A stretch of 64,000 nt of DNA from Enterovibrio gelatinilyticus (GTDB lineage: Bacteria > Pseudomonadota > Gammaproteobacteria > Enterobacterales > Vibrionaceae). The position numbers were made by a program, and so were the translations under genes. A model generated the notes under the pieces. The model did no database searches and had not been told where the DNA came from. It saw only the letters and a program-made list of their open reading frames with translations. Below are positions 7,750-16,214 of the stretch, in pieces; the stretch's first letter is position 1, and every line of letters begins with the position of its first letter. Location of the stretch: the NCBI RefSeq assembly GCF_028683095.1, contig NZ_JAJUBC010000029.1, positions 1 to 64,000 of the forward strand, read 5' to 3'.

Positions 7750-7960
7750 TCCTATAAACACAGCAAGATACCCTTTCAATATGTCGTAGTGTTTAATTCT
7801 GGTTTTTACATATAAGTTAAAATTAAAAACTGTGTATTTCGATAAATATGTTGTCAAAATTTGCCCGTCTTTTGTTCTAATAGCCGAATAACGTGTTCAC
7901 GTTTTAAGACTTTTTAGCAGCGTTTTGCTGCACTATTTTGATGCGATTTTGGGGTGAGAA

Positions 7961-8401
7961 ATGAAAGGCGCTAACCGCGTTCGTTCTGTCGTGGCTGACA
8001 TGTTTGCCATGGTGGTGTTTTGCTTTGTGACAGGCATGATGATCGAGATCTTCGTGTCTGGTATGTCATTTGAACAATCGCTGGCATCCAGACTGCTATC
8101 GATCCCAGTTAACATTATGATCGCGTGGCCTTACGGCGTTTTCCGAGACAGCATCCTTGCATTTGCAAAGCACCACTCGTCGTCTCGCTTGAGCAAACGT
8201 GCTGCGGATTTCTTTGCTTATGTGACGTTTCAATCGCCAGTTTATGCTGCCATTTTGTTTAGTGTGGGCGCAGAGCCGAGCCAAATTATTACTGCTGTCG
8301 CGAGTAATGCGGTGTTATCAGGCATCTTGGGCATGTTCTATGGCGTGTTTCTTGAGCGTTGCCGCCGAGTTTTCCGTGTCGAGGTGCTTACTGCGGTTTG
8401 A
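7961..8401 (+). CDS. alaE: L-alanine exporter AlaE
   Basis: 146 residues, close to the 149 of E. coli AlaE. The diagnostic stretch [13 protein letters not shown] then [20 protein letters not shown], and [16 protein letters not shown], match the AlaE family. It has four predicted membrane helices and exports L-alanine (and probably D-alanine) driven by the proton gradient, protecting cells from excess intracellular alanine. Start ATG follows GGGGTGAGAA. It is transcribed alone, with a candidate terminator at 8429-8493. Confidence 0.92.
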   Translation: MKGANRVRSVVADMFAMVVFCFVTGMMIEIFVSGMSFEQSLASRLLSIPVNIMIAWPYGVFRDSILAFAKHHSSSRLSKRAADFFAYVTFQSPVYAAILFSVGAEPSQIITAVASNAVLSGILGMFYGVFLERCRRVFRVEVLTAV

Positions 8402-8428
8402 TAGCGCTATGGTGCAACCGCACTGAAT

Positions 8429-8493
8429 GTCAGCGAACGAGATTACTCATTGTCGATCGTTACCGATGATAAGCTTTGTCGCTGACCGTTTTT
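8429..8493 (+). terminator. Candidate terminator with long loop after alaE
   Basis: GTCAGCGA (8429-8436) pairs with TCGCTGAC (8479-8486), and CGTTTTT follows. The 42-nt loop is long but can fold further (GATCGTTACCGATGATAAGC region). The rest of 8494-8666 is the gltS leader, without a supportable gene. Confidence 0.4.
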
Positions 8494-8666
8494 CAACAGC
8501 AAGTCTGTTTCTTCCGAACAGTCGTGCTTGTTGTAGAGTCACTCGCAAAATCAATCATCACAATCCCTCGCCCATATAACGGTCAGAATATTACTGTTTC
8601 TCTTTATTTTCGTGTGGTTAGCTATCTGCATTCATTAATCATCAACAATGATGGGTCAGATAAACA

Positions 8667-9896
8667 ATGGACGTTTTGCTCGAACAAAATCTCATTCAAA
8701 TTAATGCGTTCTTCGCCGTAACGATAGGGATCCTTGTGCTCTTTATTGGTCGACGACTTAACCAAGCGATTCCCTTTTTAAAAGAATTCAGTATTCCAGA
8801 ACCCGTCACAGGCGGTATTTTGTTCTCGGTGCTTTTCTCTCTTTTCTATGCATTTACCAGCCTTGAGGTGTCATTTAACCTAGTGGCGAGAGACATTCTT
8901 CTCGTCTACTTCTTTACCACGATTGGCATTAACTCTAGTTTGAAAGACCTGATGCAAGGCGGAAAACCGCTGGTGGTTTTGCTGCTCATCACTATTGGTT
9001 ACATGGTGATTCAGAACTTAACGGGCATTAGTGTTGCCAGTCTGTTTGGGCTAGATGCGCCTGTGGGTTTGTTAGGTGGTAGTGTTTCATTGATTGGCGG
9101 TCACGGTACGGCGATTGCCTGGTCACCGCGGATCGCCGAAGAGTACGGTATCTCGAATGCAATGGAAATTGGCATAGCGAGCGCAACCTTTGGTTTGATT
9201 CTCGCCAGTTTGATGGGGGGGCCCATTGCCAAGTTTTTGATCAATAAGCACCAACTAAAGCCGAATAGTGTTGAACCGTTAGATATTGGTTCTGCGGATA
9301 ACAAAGCCCCAGAGCAAATCAACAGCTTTGATTTTCTTGATGCCGTGTTTGCCATTCATGTTTGTATTATCTTGGGCTTTGGAATCAATGAAGGTATTAG
9401 CCAGCTAGGTTTGCAGTTACCGTTATTTGTGAGCTGTTTGTTCGCTGGCATCATCATGACTAACATTGTGCCTAATTCATTTCCACGACTCACTGGTACC
9501 ACATGGCCTTCACGTAAACCTGCTGTTGCGTTGCTTGCTGATATTTCGCTAGGCACCTTCTTAGCCATGTCTTTGATGAGTATGCAGCTATGGACGTTGA
9601 TCGATTTGGCGGGGCCTATCTTTACCATTCTTGCTGCGCAGTTCTTGGTGGCGATTTTGATCAATATCTATGTGGTATTTCCCGCAATGGGGAAGAATTT
9701 CGATGCGGCTGTCATTTGTAGTGGTTTTGGCGGGATTTCATTGGGCTCAACACCGACAGCCATGGCTAACATGTCAGCGGTATCGCAACGCTACGGTAAC
9801 TCTCACCTTGCGTTCATTATCGTGCCGTTAGTGTGTGCATTCTTTATTGATTTGGTGAACGCACTGATGATTCCGTTCTTCCTTTCAAGTTTCTAA
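8667..9896 (+). CDS. gltS: Sodium/glutamate symporter GltS
   Basis: 409 residues with ten or more hydrophobic helices, matching the usual 401-residue length of GltS. Family signatures include VLFIGRRLNQAIPFLKEFSI, PEPVTGGILFS, and the paired re-entrant loops GGSVSLIGGHGTAIAW and CSGFGGISLGSTPTAMANM. It imports L-glutamate with sodium at the inner membrane. Single-gene unit with a terminator at 9962-9983. Confidence 0.95.
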   Translation: MDVLLEQNLIQINAFFAVTIGILVLFIGRRLNQAIPFLKEFSIPEPVTGGILFSVLFSLFYAFTSLEVSFNLVARDILLVYFFTTIGINSSLKDLMQGGKPLVVLLLITIGYMVIQNLTGISVASLFGLDAPVGLLGGSVSLIGGHGTAIAWSPRIAEEYGISNAMEIGIASATFGLILASLMGGPIAKFLINKHQLKPNSVEPLDIGSADNKAPEQINSFDFLDAVFAIHVCIILGFGINEGISQLGLQLPLFVSCLFAGIIMTNIVPNSFPRLTGTTWPSRKPAVALLADISLGTFLAMSLMSMQLWTLIDLAGPIFTILAAQFLVAILINIYVVFPAMGKNFDAAVICSGFGGISLGSTPTAMANMSAVSQRYGNSHLAFIIVPLVCAFFIDLVNALMIPFFLSSF

Positions 9897-9961
9897 TGAC
9901 AAGCAGGGCGTGGGAGAGATCCCAACGTCGCTTTCGCAAAGGAGCTGATTCACAAAAAGAT

Positions 9962-9985
9962 AAAGCCGCTGATGCGGCTTTTTGC
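9962..9985 (+). terminator. Rho-independent terminator after gltS
   Basis: AAAGCCGC (9962-9969), loop TGAT, GCGGCTTT (9974-9981), then TT. Classical short GC stem and T run. Confidence 0.85.
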
Positions 9986-10044
9986 TTATTTTCGGCAATC
10001 TTTTCTTCTACATTGGGTATTGCTTTCTCATCGCTGAATACCGT

Positions 10045-10398
10045 TTATTTGTCTGACCAAACCGCCAGTTCATTGCCGCTTGGCTCGGTGAAGTGAAAGC
10101 GTCGTCCTCCAGGAAAAGAGAATATAGATTGGACGATTTTTCCGCCGCTTTCTTTTACTTTGTCTTGGGCTTCCTCTAATGCATCGCTGTACAGCACGAT
10201 GAGCGCTGAGCCATTAGCCGTGCTTGCACTTTGATTCGCGCGAAAGAAACCGCCGTCTAAACCCTGATCGGCAAAGGCTGTGTAATCGGGGCCGTAATCG
10301 GTAAACGTCCAGCCGAAGGCATCTGAAAAAAATGATTTTGTCGCGTCTAAGTCGCAAGCTGGGAATTCAACGTAATTGATTTTTCCGTTCGGGTTCAT
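10045..10398 (-). CDS. VOC (glyoxalase/bleomycin-resistance fold) protein
   Basis: 117 residues from the preferred start. The upstream in-frame ATG at 10410 lacks a ribosome site, whereas the ATG at 10398 has GGAG six bases before it. The vicinal-oxygen-chelate pattern is clear: KINYVEFPACDLDATKSFF at the start, then FGWTF, GGFF, and a C-terminal FHFTEPSGNELAVW with the metal-position Glu. Such proteins bind a metal and act on varied small molecules. The substrate cannot be told. It lies 27 bases downstream of the DUF3291 gene on the same strand, so the two probably form an operon. Confidence 0.85.
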   Translation of the reverse strand: MNPNGKINYVEFPACDLDATKSFFSDAFGWTFTDYGPDYTAFADQGLDGGFFRANQSASTANGSALIVLYSDALEEAQDKVKESGGKIVQSIFSFPGGRRFHFTEPSGNELAVWSDK

Positions 10399-10425
10399 GC
10401 GGTGCTCCATTGGGTGACGTGATGG

Positions 10426-10866
10426 TTAGGCTGGCGGCGAAAAGATGTCAGCGAACGTGAAGGCATGTTGGCTATCACCGTGTTCACGGAGATATTCCAA
10501 ACGTTCGACGGCTTCTTGCAATGGTGGGATGTGCCCATCTTCGATCCACCACATGACATAGGTGTGCGTTTTGGGCTTTTCAAACCATTCACTACGACGT
10601 TTCATGATGTTCAAGTGGTGGGTTTTGAACATAAAGGTTTTCAACGATTCCACGGAGTCCCACACAGATAGATTGACTAATAGATCAGGGTCGTCAAAGA
10701 CCTGAATGTCTGTCGCATTGCCCGAATCATCTTTCAGTCGCCACACAAAACCCGGAGATGCTTCCGCCATGGCATTCACTGGGTCAAGGTTATCGACAAA
10801 ATCTTTCATGGCAGGATCATCCATCGGGGTTTTCGCTTTGGCTATGTTCAATTCGGCAAGTTGCAT
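10426..10866 (-). CDS. DUF3291 family protein
   Basis: 146 residues from ATG 10866, which has GGAG six bases upstream; a longer frame to 10935 has no such site. MQLAELNIAKAK, MKDFVDNLDPVNAMAEASPG and FVWRLKDD are typical of DUF3291. VNLSVWDSVESLKTF and MWWIEDGHIPPLQEAVERL complete the pattern. The fold is a ferredoxin-like dimeric alpha/beta barrel related to small monooxygenases, but no function is established for the family. Cytoplasmic, and probably co-transcribed with the VOC protein. Confidence 0.85.
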   Translation of the reverse strand: MQLAELNIAKAKTPMDDPAMKDFVDNLDPVNAMAEASPGFVWRLKDDSGNATDIQVFDDPDLLVNLSVWDSVESLKTFMFKTHHLNIMKRRSEWFEKPKTHTYVMWWIEDGHIPPLQEAVERLEYLREHGDSQHAFTFADIFSPPA

Positions 10867-10973
10867 GACAGGCTCCATTATCGTGGCGACGAATGAAAAC
10901 AGTGTCACGTCTGGGAGCGTGAGGCCATAGAGCATGCTATCAACCCGATGTTTGATCTCATTAATGTTGCAAC

Positions 10974-11196
10974 GTGAAAACAGTGAAACTTAAATTGACG
11001 GCTCTGAGGCACAGTTTGGCCACATCACTTAATAATGGTGTGGAAGTAAGCAACGGCGAAACCTTGTTTTGTCGCTTAAACAAGGCAGTAAGCTCATCGA
11101 CTTTTCTACATTGCGCCCTTAACAACTTAAAATTCAACATGCGTAATGTGTTGATATGAAGACCTATTCAAACGTCAGTGCCTACTGGCGTTTTTT
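10974..11196 (+). ncRNA. Candidate small RNA in gene-free stretch
   Basis: The gap between the DUF3291 start (10866) and PepSY gene (11408) contains a good rightward terminator at 11171-11196 but no convincing rightward gene before it. A hairpin-forming CCTTGTTT and AAACAAGG pair lies near 11062-11087. A 61-codon frame (10974-11159) covers the same span but has no ribosome site and unlikely composition. A trans-acting small RNA, or a leader of an unseen transcript, would explain the orphan terminator. No known sRNA was recognised. Confidence 0.35.
11171..11196 (+). terminator. Orphan rho-independent terminator
   Basis: AACGTCAGT (11171-11179), loop GCCT, ACTGGCGTT (11184-11192), and a T run through 11196. 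The stem has one G-T pair. There is no clear gene upstream on this strand. Confidence 0.8.
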
Positions 11197-11407
11197 ATTT
11201 TTCTCCGCGTAATGCTCTGCGTTTATTCTTTCGTTTTTACACTGTAAAACCTCGATTTTGTGATTTGTTGTGAACAAGACAGCGTGCCACAGAGAACTTT
11301 ACAAAAATGTATAGTTCAGGACAACTCTTTGAAAACGACACCGCGTAAAGTTATCTCATCGACAGCAACACAGACTGTCGCACAAAACCAATAACGAGGA
11401 CGTGACC

Positions 11408-11959
11408 ATGAAAAATACGATGAATTTTAAGCCTGCTGCTGTTTCTGTACTACTAGGTATGAGCACCATGATGGCAATGGGTGTCGCCCATGCAGATGAT
11501 GCGCCTACTTCACTTAATCAAGATGCTGTCTCTTTGCTTCAAGCCGTAGAAATAGCGAAAAACGAAACGGGCGCTGTGCCATTGGAAGCTGAGCGTGACA
11601 TGAAGAAAGGTCAGGCTGTTTATCAAATTGAATTAGCCACAACAGATGGGCAAGAGATAAAAACCTTGATTGATGCCCAAACGGGTGACGTCATTTTGAC
11701 AAAAAAGCGTCGCGATCATGACCACGACGATCATGAAGACCAAGTGGAAAATGCGATGTGGCTGTCAGGGCTAAAAAATAACACCTACTTATCTTTAGAG
11801 CAGGCGGTTCTGAAAGCTGAAGCCGAGTTTGGTGGGAAAGCGTGGAGCGTTGATGTCGACGACCACTGGGGTGACATCACTTATGAAGTTGAATTATTGG
11901 ATGCCAATGGCAAACGTGTAGAAACACACATTGACGCCATGATCAGCGCAGCTAAGTAA
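11408..11959 (+). CDS. Exported PepSY-domain protein
   Basis: 183 residues from ATG 11408, seven bases after GAGGA; a GTG at 11402 would be too close. A signal peptide ends near VAHADDA. Two PepSY repeats follow: QAVEIAKNETGAVPLEAE to TLIDAQTGDVIL, and LEQAVLKAEAEFGG to THIDAMISAAK. A His/Asp-rich linker between them (RRDHDHDDHEDQ) looks metal-binding. PepSY domains often modulate peptidases or feed envelope signals to sensors. It opens a cluster with a small membrane protein and a two-component system, suggesting a role as the periplasmic input or target of that system. Confidence 0.8.
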   Translation: MKNTMNFKPAAVSVLLGMSTMMAMGVAHADDAPTSLNQDAVSLLQAVEIAKNETGAVPLEAERDMKKGQAVYQIELATTDGQEIKTLIDAQTGDVILTKKRRDHDHDDHEDQVENAMWLSGLKNNTYLSLEQAVLKAEAEFGGKAWSVDVDDHWGDITYEVELLDANGKRVETHIDAMISAAK

Positions 11960-12059
11960 AACGCGAAGTAAGCAGTTATATCATCCTACAAGCGTGCTGT
12001 GGTAACGCAGCACACACTGAATACTGACGCTGATATTGTAGCGTCGATGAGGAGTCAAT

Positions 12060-12317
12060 ATGCGTAAACTGATGTCAAACCTATGGTTACGTGCCAAAGC
12101 AGTATCAAAACGAGTTCGAGAAAATGGCCTGACGACGGTTGTTGGTGTCGTGAGTTTTTCTCTGCTTTTCATGTTGGGACTGGTTACACTAGGAATCACA
12201 CTGTTAGCGGGTGTCGCTGCCATAGTGATGGCTGCATGGAAACAGCGTCAGTTCGAAAATGACGTTGCTAATCCAACCCATAATAACGCTAACGACGAGC
12301 CAATTGCTGCGGTGTAA
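12060..12317 (+). CDS. Small membrane protein of the PepSY/two-component cluster
   Basis: 85 residues. GAGGAG lies a few bases before the ATG. A basic N-terminus (WLRAKAVSKRVRENG) precedes a hydrophobic stretch (about 29-57, VVGVVSFSLLFMLGLVTLG onward) that could form one or two helices, then a polar tail. I recognise no family. It is 26 bases upstream of the response regulator, so it is probably in the same transcript and may be a small accessory to the sensor kinase. Confidence 0.6.
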   Translation: MRKLMSNLWLRAKAVSKRVRENGLTTVVGVVSFSLLFMLGLVTLGITLLAGVAAIVMAAWKQRQFENDVANPTHNNANDEPIAAV

Positions 12318-12343
12318 TCCGCTGAGTGATAGAGAGAAAAGGC

Positions 12344-13078
12344 ATGCGAATACTACTGGTTGAAGACGATGTGAGTCTCAGCAGTTTTGTTGAAAAAGGG
12401 TTTCGTGAAGCGGGCCATCATGTTGAAGTGACTGACAATGGCAAGTACGCGTTAACCCTTTGCATGACGGAACAATATGACGTTGCGGTAGTGGATCGCA
12501 TGCTCCCAGGCCTAGATGGATTATCATTGGTCAAAGCGCTCCGCGCCGCACAAATCGGCACGCCGATTTTATTTCTTACTTCTTTGGGCGGTGTTGATGA
12601 CCGTGTGGAAGGACTAGAAGCGGGTGGTGATGACTACCTAACCAAGCCTTTTGCCTTCTCAGAACTGCTTGCACGAGTAACGGCTTTATCTCGCCGCTCG
12701 GTGTTGAAAGCCAATGAAACCAACCCTGAATTGAGCTACGACGATGTCGTGGTCAATTTGTTCGAACATACAGCAACACGCCAAGGTGTGGCGCTTGATC
12801 TTCAGCCAAAAGAGTTTCGTATTCTTGAACTGTTCTTGCGCCACCCTGGGCGCGTGATCACGCGTACTATGTTGCTTGAGCATGTTTGGGATATTCACTT
12901 TGATCCTCAAACCAGCGTAGTAGAAACGCATATTAGCCGCTTGAGGAACAAACTCGAAAAACCCTTTGGGGATACCTTGATCCAAACGGTGCGGGGTGCG
13001 GGTTACAAGCTTGACCGCAAGATGCGAGCAAACAGCCTCGAAGAACCTCGTTTAGACGATCGCGGGGATGTGAAATGA
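12344..13078 (+). CDS. OmpR-family response regulator
   Basis: 244 residues from ATG 12344 (AGAGAAAAGG before it; the longer frame from 12326 adds six unlikely residues). Receiver domain 1-115 has acidic pocket EDD (8-10), phosphoacceptor D51 in VVDRMLPGLDG, Thr/Ser in LFLTS and Lys in LTKPFAF. Residues about 130-225 form the winged-helix DNA-binding domain (LQPKEFRILELFLRHPG, SVVETHISRLRNKL, TVRGAGYKL). It pairs with the kinase encoded next; the ATGA overlap shows translational coupling. Targets unknown, though autoregulation with the PepSY gene is likely. Confidence 0.95.
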   Translation: MRILLVEDDVSLSSFVEKGFREAGHHVEVTDNGKYALTLCMTEQYDVAVVDRMLPGLDGLSLVKALRAAQIGTPILFLTSLGGVDDRVEGLEAGGDDYLTKPFAFSELLARVTALSRRSVLKANETNPELSYDDVVVNLFEHTATRQGVALDLQPKEFRILELFLRHPGRVITRTMLLEHVWDIHFDPQTSVVETHISRLRNKLEKPFGDTLIQTVRGAGYKLDRKMRANSLEEPRLDDRGDVK

Positions 13079-14283
13079 TCGCAACCTATTTAACGTCTCT
13101 CCGACGGCTGCTCTCTCGCCGTCGGCTTTTAGACCGACTCCCGTCTTGGATGAAAACCTCCGCGACCCAGCAAGGCTTAATGTTTGGTGCGGTCTCCCTG
13201 CTTAGTCTTGTGCTCATGGCGACGGTGACGTTTGTTTATGTTGAGCACGAACTGAGCAGCCAAAATCGTGAAATCGTCAAAGAATCTCTTGAGCTTGTGA
13301 AAGGGCATGAAAGAAAGATTGATGATGACCCCATCGAAGACGATGAAATTCTGGCAGTACTCACGTCAGGATTTATTCTCGCAGGTATTTTGGTGTCGCT
13401 GTTAACTACAGCCATCGTGATTGCTATGGGGCGAATGAGCCAAAAACGCATTAACCGTATTGAGCGTGTTTTGAATTTAGCTGCCGATGGCGATTTGTCT
13501 GCGCGTACAGGTGAACGACATACCTACAATGACCTCGCCCGAATCTCGGTTTCCGTCGATGAAATGCTATCTCGCCTTGAAGGCTCCGTCGCGGCAATGA
13601 GCGATATTTCTTCCAACATCGCCCACGAACTAAAAACGCCAATTACCCGTTTACGCCATAACCTTTTAACGTTGCGTGAAGAGGCCGAAGTGTTGAACGT
13701 GACAGAGCAAGACGTGTTTATGCTGGAGCTTGATCATGCGTTGTCCGATTCACAACGATTGGCTTCAATTTTTGATGCGCTTCTACGTATATCTCAAATT
13801 GAATCAGGAGCGCGTCGAAGCCGTTTTACACAGGTGGACTTGGTACAAATCATGGATACCGTGACGGAAATCTATGGTGATGTCGCTGAAGATGCCGGAA
13901 TGCTGCTGGTGGTGAATCTGCCAACTGAACCGCTTTTGTTGCAAGGCGACAGAGAACTGCTTATTCAACAAGTCGCGAACCTGATTGAAAATGCCCTGAG
14001 ATACTGCCCTGAAGGCAGCCAAATCAAGTTAAGTTGCGGCAGATCGTCAACCAGCCACGACGTTTGGTTAACTGTCGAAGATAACGGGCCAGGTATTCCC
14101 GAAGCGGAGCGAGAGCGTGTGTTTGAGCGATTATATCGCGTGGACAAAAGCCGTACCGATGGTGGTTTAGGCTTAGGGCTTTCTCTCGCCAAGGCCGTTG
14201 CAGGCTTGCATCACGGCACGATCACACTTACAGACAGCAAACCGGGTTTAGGCGTGAACGTGTCTATGCCTCAGGCATTTTAG
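13075..14283 (+). CDS. Sensor histidine kinase
   Basis: 402 residues. Two membrane helices (about 34-54 and 98-118) flank a short acidic periplasmic loop with DDDPIEDDE, which could sense cations or antimicrobial peptides. A HAMP segment (about 120-172) follows. The H-box SSNIAHELKTPI has His184. The N-box is IENALRYCPEG, and the G boxes are DNGPGIP and GLGLGLSLAK. It phosphorylates the regulator encoded upstream. The PepSY neighbour and acidic loop recall envelope-stress systems, but the ligand is not shown by sequence. Confidence 0.93.
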   Translation: MIATYLTSLRRLLSRRRLLDRLPSWMKTSATQQGLMFGAVSLLSLVLMATVTFVYVEHELSSQNREIVKESLELVKGHERKIDDDPIEDDEILAVLTSGFILAGILVSLLTTAIVIAMGRMSQKRINRIERVLNLAADGDLSARTGERHTYNDLARISVSVDEMLSRLEGSVAAMSDISSNIAHELKTPITRLRHNLLTLREEAEVLNVTEQDVFMLELDHALSDSQRLASIFDALLRISQIESGARRSRFTQVDLVQIMDTVTEIYGDVAEDAGMLLVVNLPTEPLLLQGDRELLIQQVANLIENALRYCPEGSQIKLSCGRSSTSHDVWLTVEDNGPGIPEAERERVFERLYRVDKSRTDGGLGLGLSLAKAVAGLHHGTITLTDSKPGLGVNVSMPQAF

Positions 14284-14286
14284 TTT

Positions 14287-14318
14287 AGCGATTTGTCGGC
14301 AACGACAAATCGCTTTCT
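14287..14318 (+). terminator. Rho-independent terminator after two-component operon
   Basis: A perfect 12-bp stem AGCGATTTGTCG (14287-14298), GCAA tetraloop, CGACAAATCGCT (14303-14314), then TTCT. It closes the PepSY-kinase cluster. Confidence 0.85.
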
Positions 14319-14570
14319 CGCTTTTAACTTCGTACTATATTCTCTACTCTGCAACAAAGCGTTGAACCCGATGTGCTTACAATTCAGTCAGGATGAATTG
14401 ATAGTTTTGTATGTCTAATCATTAAGATAAAACATGCCTCTAAGAGTCGCTAACTGGATGTTAAAAGGCTTCAACATGCGTGCTTTAATCTCTAAGATTT
14501 CGACGTGTTATCTCTCAACCTTAACTCAATCAACGTTAACTCAATCAACCTGAGGGTCTCCCTTCGTGCG

Positions 14571-14646
14571 AGTTTGCAGACGCCTTGATCATAACGTCGG
14601 TAAACCTCGCTGAATCCTGCATCTTTAGGTTATTTGGGTATATACC
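14571..14646 (+). repeat. Dispersed intergenic repeat, copy 1
   Basis: The core CGCTGAATCCTGCATCTT, followed by TAGGTTATTTGGGTATA, recurs in reverse orientation at 38186-38220, and similarity extends about 30 bases further (GACG, TGATC, GACGTC blocks). It occupies most of the gap before the gene at 14661. The remainder of 14319-14660 has no gene I can support. Such elements are common between genes in vibrios. Confidence 0.65.
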
Positions 14647-14660
14647 AATAAGGAAGGTAA

Positions 14661-15032
14661 ATGAACGTTCTAAAATATGTCGCTTTGTTATCTATCGCAG
14701 GGTCTTTTTCGACAAGTGCATTTGAAGTTGAGAAAGCAGACTGGGTCAACGCGATGAAAACAGCGCTACCCACCGCATTCTGTGCCCCCCAACAGTATTT
14801 CCGACAGTGCTTTGATGTCACTCCCGTACAGTGCGAAGAAACAGCGGCATCCGCAACACGAGTTTGCTTAACCAACTATCAAGATCAGTTGCCAGAAATT
14901 TTCGTGCAGCCCAAGGATGGATCTCATTGGGGAACCATCATAGGTACATGTGCGGGCGAAGCCTATATCGCGACACTTCCAGAAAAGTACTTAGAAAGTG
15001 AGAAATGCAATAATCCTGAAAATTGGCGATAG
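14661..15032 (+). CDS. Exported cysteine-containing hypothetical protein
   Basis: 123 residues. The signal peptide MNVLKYVALLSIAGSFSTSA precedes a mature domain with six cysteines (FCAPQ, RQCFD, VQCEE, RVCLT, GTCAG, EKCNN), consistent with three disulfides in the periplasm. Good ribosome site (GGAAGGTAA). The family is not recognised by name. Cys spacing suggests a compact secreted fold. Confidence 0.7.
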   Translation: MNVLKYVALLSIAGSFSTSAFEVEKADWVNAMKTALPTAFCAPQQYFRQCFDVTPVQCEETAASATRVCLTNYQDQLPEIFVQPKDGSHWGTIIGTCAGEAYIATLPEKYLESEKCNNPENWR

Positions 15033-15122
15033 GAGTTATTTCTCCACTGATATGTGAATTAGTCATTTCCGAGTCGGTTTTTCCTAGCTTCCGCATGACT
15101 TTGTTAAGGGCAAAGGAGAAAA

Positions 15123-15599
15123 ATGAAACCTGATTTATCGGGAAACCGAGTTGATTTAAGGACCATCCAAACGAGTGATGCCGACGATCTGTTTGAGATT
15201 TATGGCAATGCCCAAACCATGGAGTTTGCGTCAGACCCAGTGTTTAGTTCTCAAGGGATGATTCTGCAATTGCTGGAAAGCGTGGTACGGCTAGAGAAGT
15301 CCGGTGAGTCATTGGAATGGGCGGTGGTAGAGCGAGCCTCAAATAAAGTTATTGGGACGTGTGGTTTGCATAGTTTTAGTGAAGCTGACCACTCATGCGA
15401 AGTGGGTTGTTTGCTGAATTCAGAGTACTGGCAGCAAGGTTATATGTCAGAAGCACTGTTGTTGCTGTTTGCGTATGCAAAGTCATTCGGTATCAGAAAG
15501 CTAAATGCCGATATCGATGGTGATAACTTCCGATCTCAAGCTTTGTTTAAAAAACTGGGGTTTGACGTCAAGGGTGCAAGGTTGGAGTGCGTGTTGTGA
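15123..15599 (+). CDS. GNAT acetyltransferase, C-terminus probably frameshifted
   Basis: 158 residues resembling RimJ/RimL-type acetyltransferases: VDLRTIQTSDADDLFEIYG at the start, IGTCGLHSF, then an acetyl-CoA segment EYWQQGYMSEAL and NFRSQALFKKLGF. The family normally continues 20-30 residues past KKLGF with a final strand, but here the frame stops at LECVL. The +1 frame continues from this point to 15699 (ending SDSIHGLLIGKAV), and its stop overlaps the ATG of the next gene by four bases. That arrangement suggests one base was gained near 15580-15600, by mutation or sequencing error. The intact protein would be about 190 residues. Confidence 0.75.
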   Translation: MKPDLSGNRVDLRTIQTSDADDLFEIYGNAQTMEFASDPVFSSQGMILQLLESVVRLEKSGESLEWAVVERASNKVIGTCGLHSFSEADHSCEVGCLLNSEYWQQGYMSEALLLLFAYAKSFGIRKLNADIDGDNFRSQALFKKLGFDVKGARLECVL

Positions 15600-15695
15600 A
15601 CGCAATAATCATCACAAGGTGCATCAGGCAAAAGGTATCACTGCCGGGCTTTACGTGTCAGACTCTATACACGGGTTATTAATAGGGAAAGCAGT

Positions 15696-16181
15696 ATGAT
15701 TAGGGACATCACCAGAGAAGATTTTTCATTGTTCTGGCCGACTTTCTCCGCGGTAATTCAGGCGCAAGAAACCTATGCTTTTGACCCAAGTATGACGCAA
15801 GCACAGGCTTATACTTTATGGTGTGAAATGCCGCAAAAAGCTTTTGTCTTTGTTGAAAATGGACATGTTCTTGGCACGTATTATATTAAGCCAAATGCGA
15901 TGGGGCCGAGTAGCCACATTTGTAATTGTGGCTATATGGTATCCAGTGAGGCCAGAGGCAAAGGCATTGCGCGTCGTATGTGTGAACATTCACAACACGT
16001 AGCCATTGAACTTGGCTTCGATGCCATGCAGTTTAATAGCGTTGTGTCGACTAATGACGCCGCCGTTAGGCTTTGGGAGAAACTCGGGTTTGCTATTGTC
16101 GGTACGATCCCTAAAGCCTATCAGCATGCTCAGTTAGGCTTGGTTGATAGTTACGTGATGTATAAGTGGCTGCGAAACTGA
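15696..16181 (+). CDS. GNAT family N-acetyltransferase
   Basis: 161 residues. Acetyl-CoA binding motif A is SSEARGKGIARRMCEH (R/Q-x-x-G-x-G/A pattern), followed by LGFDAMQFNSVVSTNDAAVRLWEKLGF, the typical motif B. A final VDSYVMYKW strand completes the fold. The substrate is unknown; the family includes amine, amino-acid and drug acetylases. It overlaps the +1 frame tail of the preceding acetyltransferase, so the two were probably one transcript. Confidence 0.88.
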   Translation: MIRDITREDFSLFWPTFSAVIQAQETYAFDPSMTQAQAYTLWCEMPQKAFVFVENGHVLGTYYIKPNAMGPSSHICNCGYMVSSEARGKGIARRMCEHSQHVAIELGFDAMQFNSVVSTNDAAVRLWEKLGFAIVGTIPKAYQHAQLGLVDSYVMYKWLRN

Positions 16182-16184
16182 TCA

Positions 16185-16213
16185 AAAAACGCCCCTTATT
16201 TGGGGCGTTAGTA
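16185..16213. terminator. Bidirectional terminator
   Basis: AACGCCCC (16188-16195) pairs with GGGGCGTT (16202-16209), flanked by A-rich sequence on the left and TATTTAT on the right. It sits between convergent genes and can serve the acetyltransferases and mltC. Confidence 0.85.
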
Positions 16214-16214
16214 T

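Noticed and set aside
8476-8721. 81-codon frame before gltS
   Set aside because: Overlaps the gltS start in another frame and has no ribosome site.
10974-11159. 61-codon frame
   Set aside because: No ribosome site and random-looking protein; a small RNA explains the terminator better.
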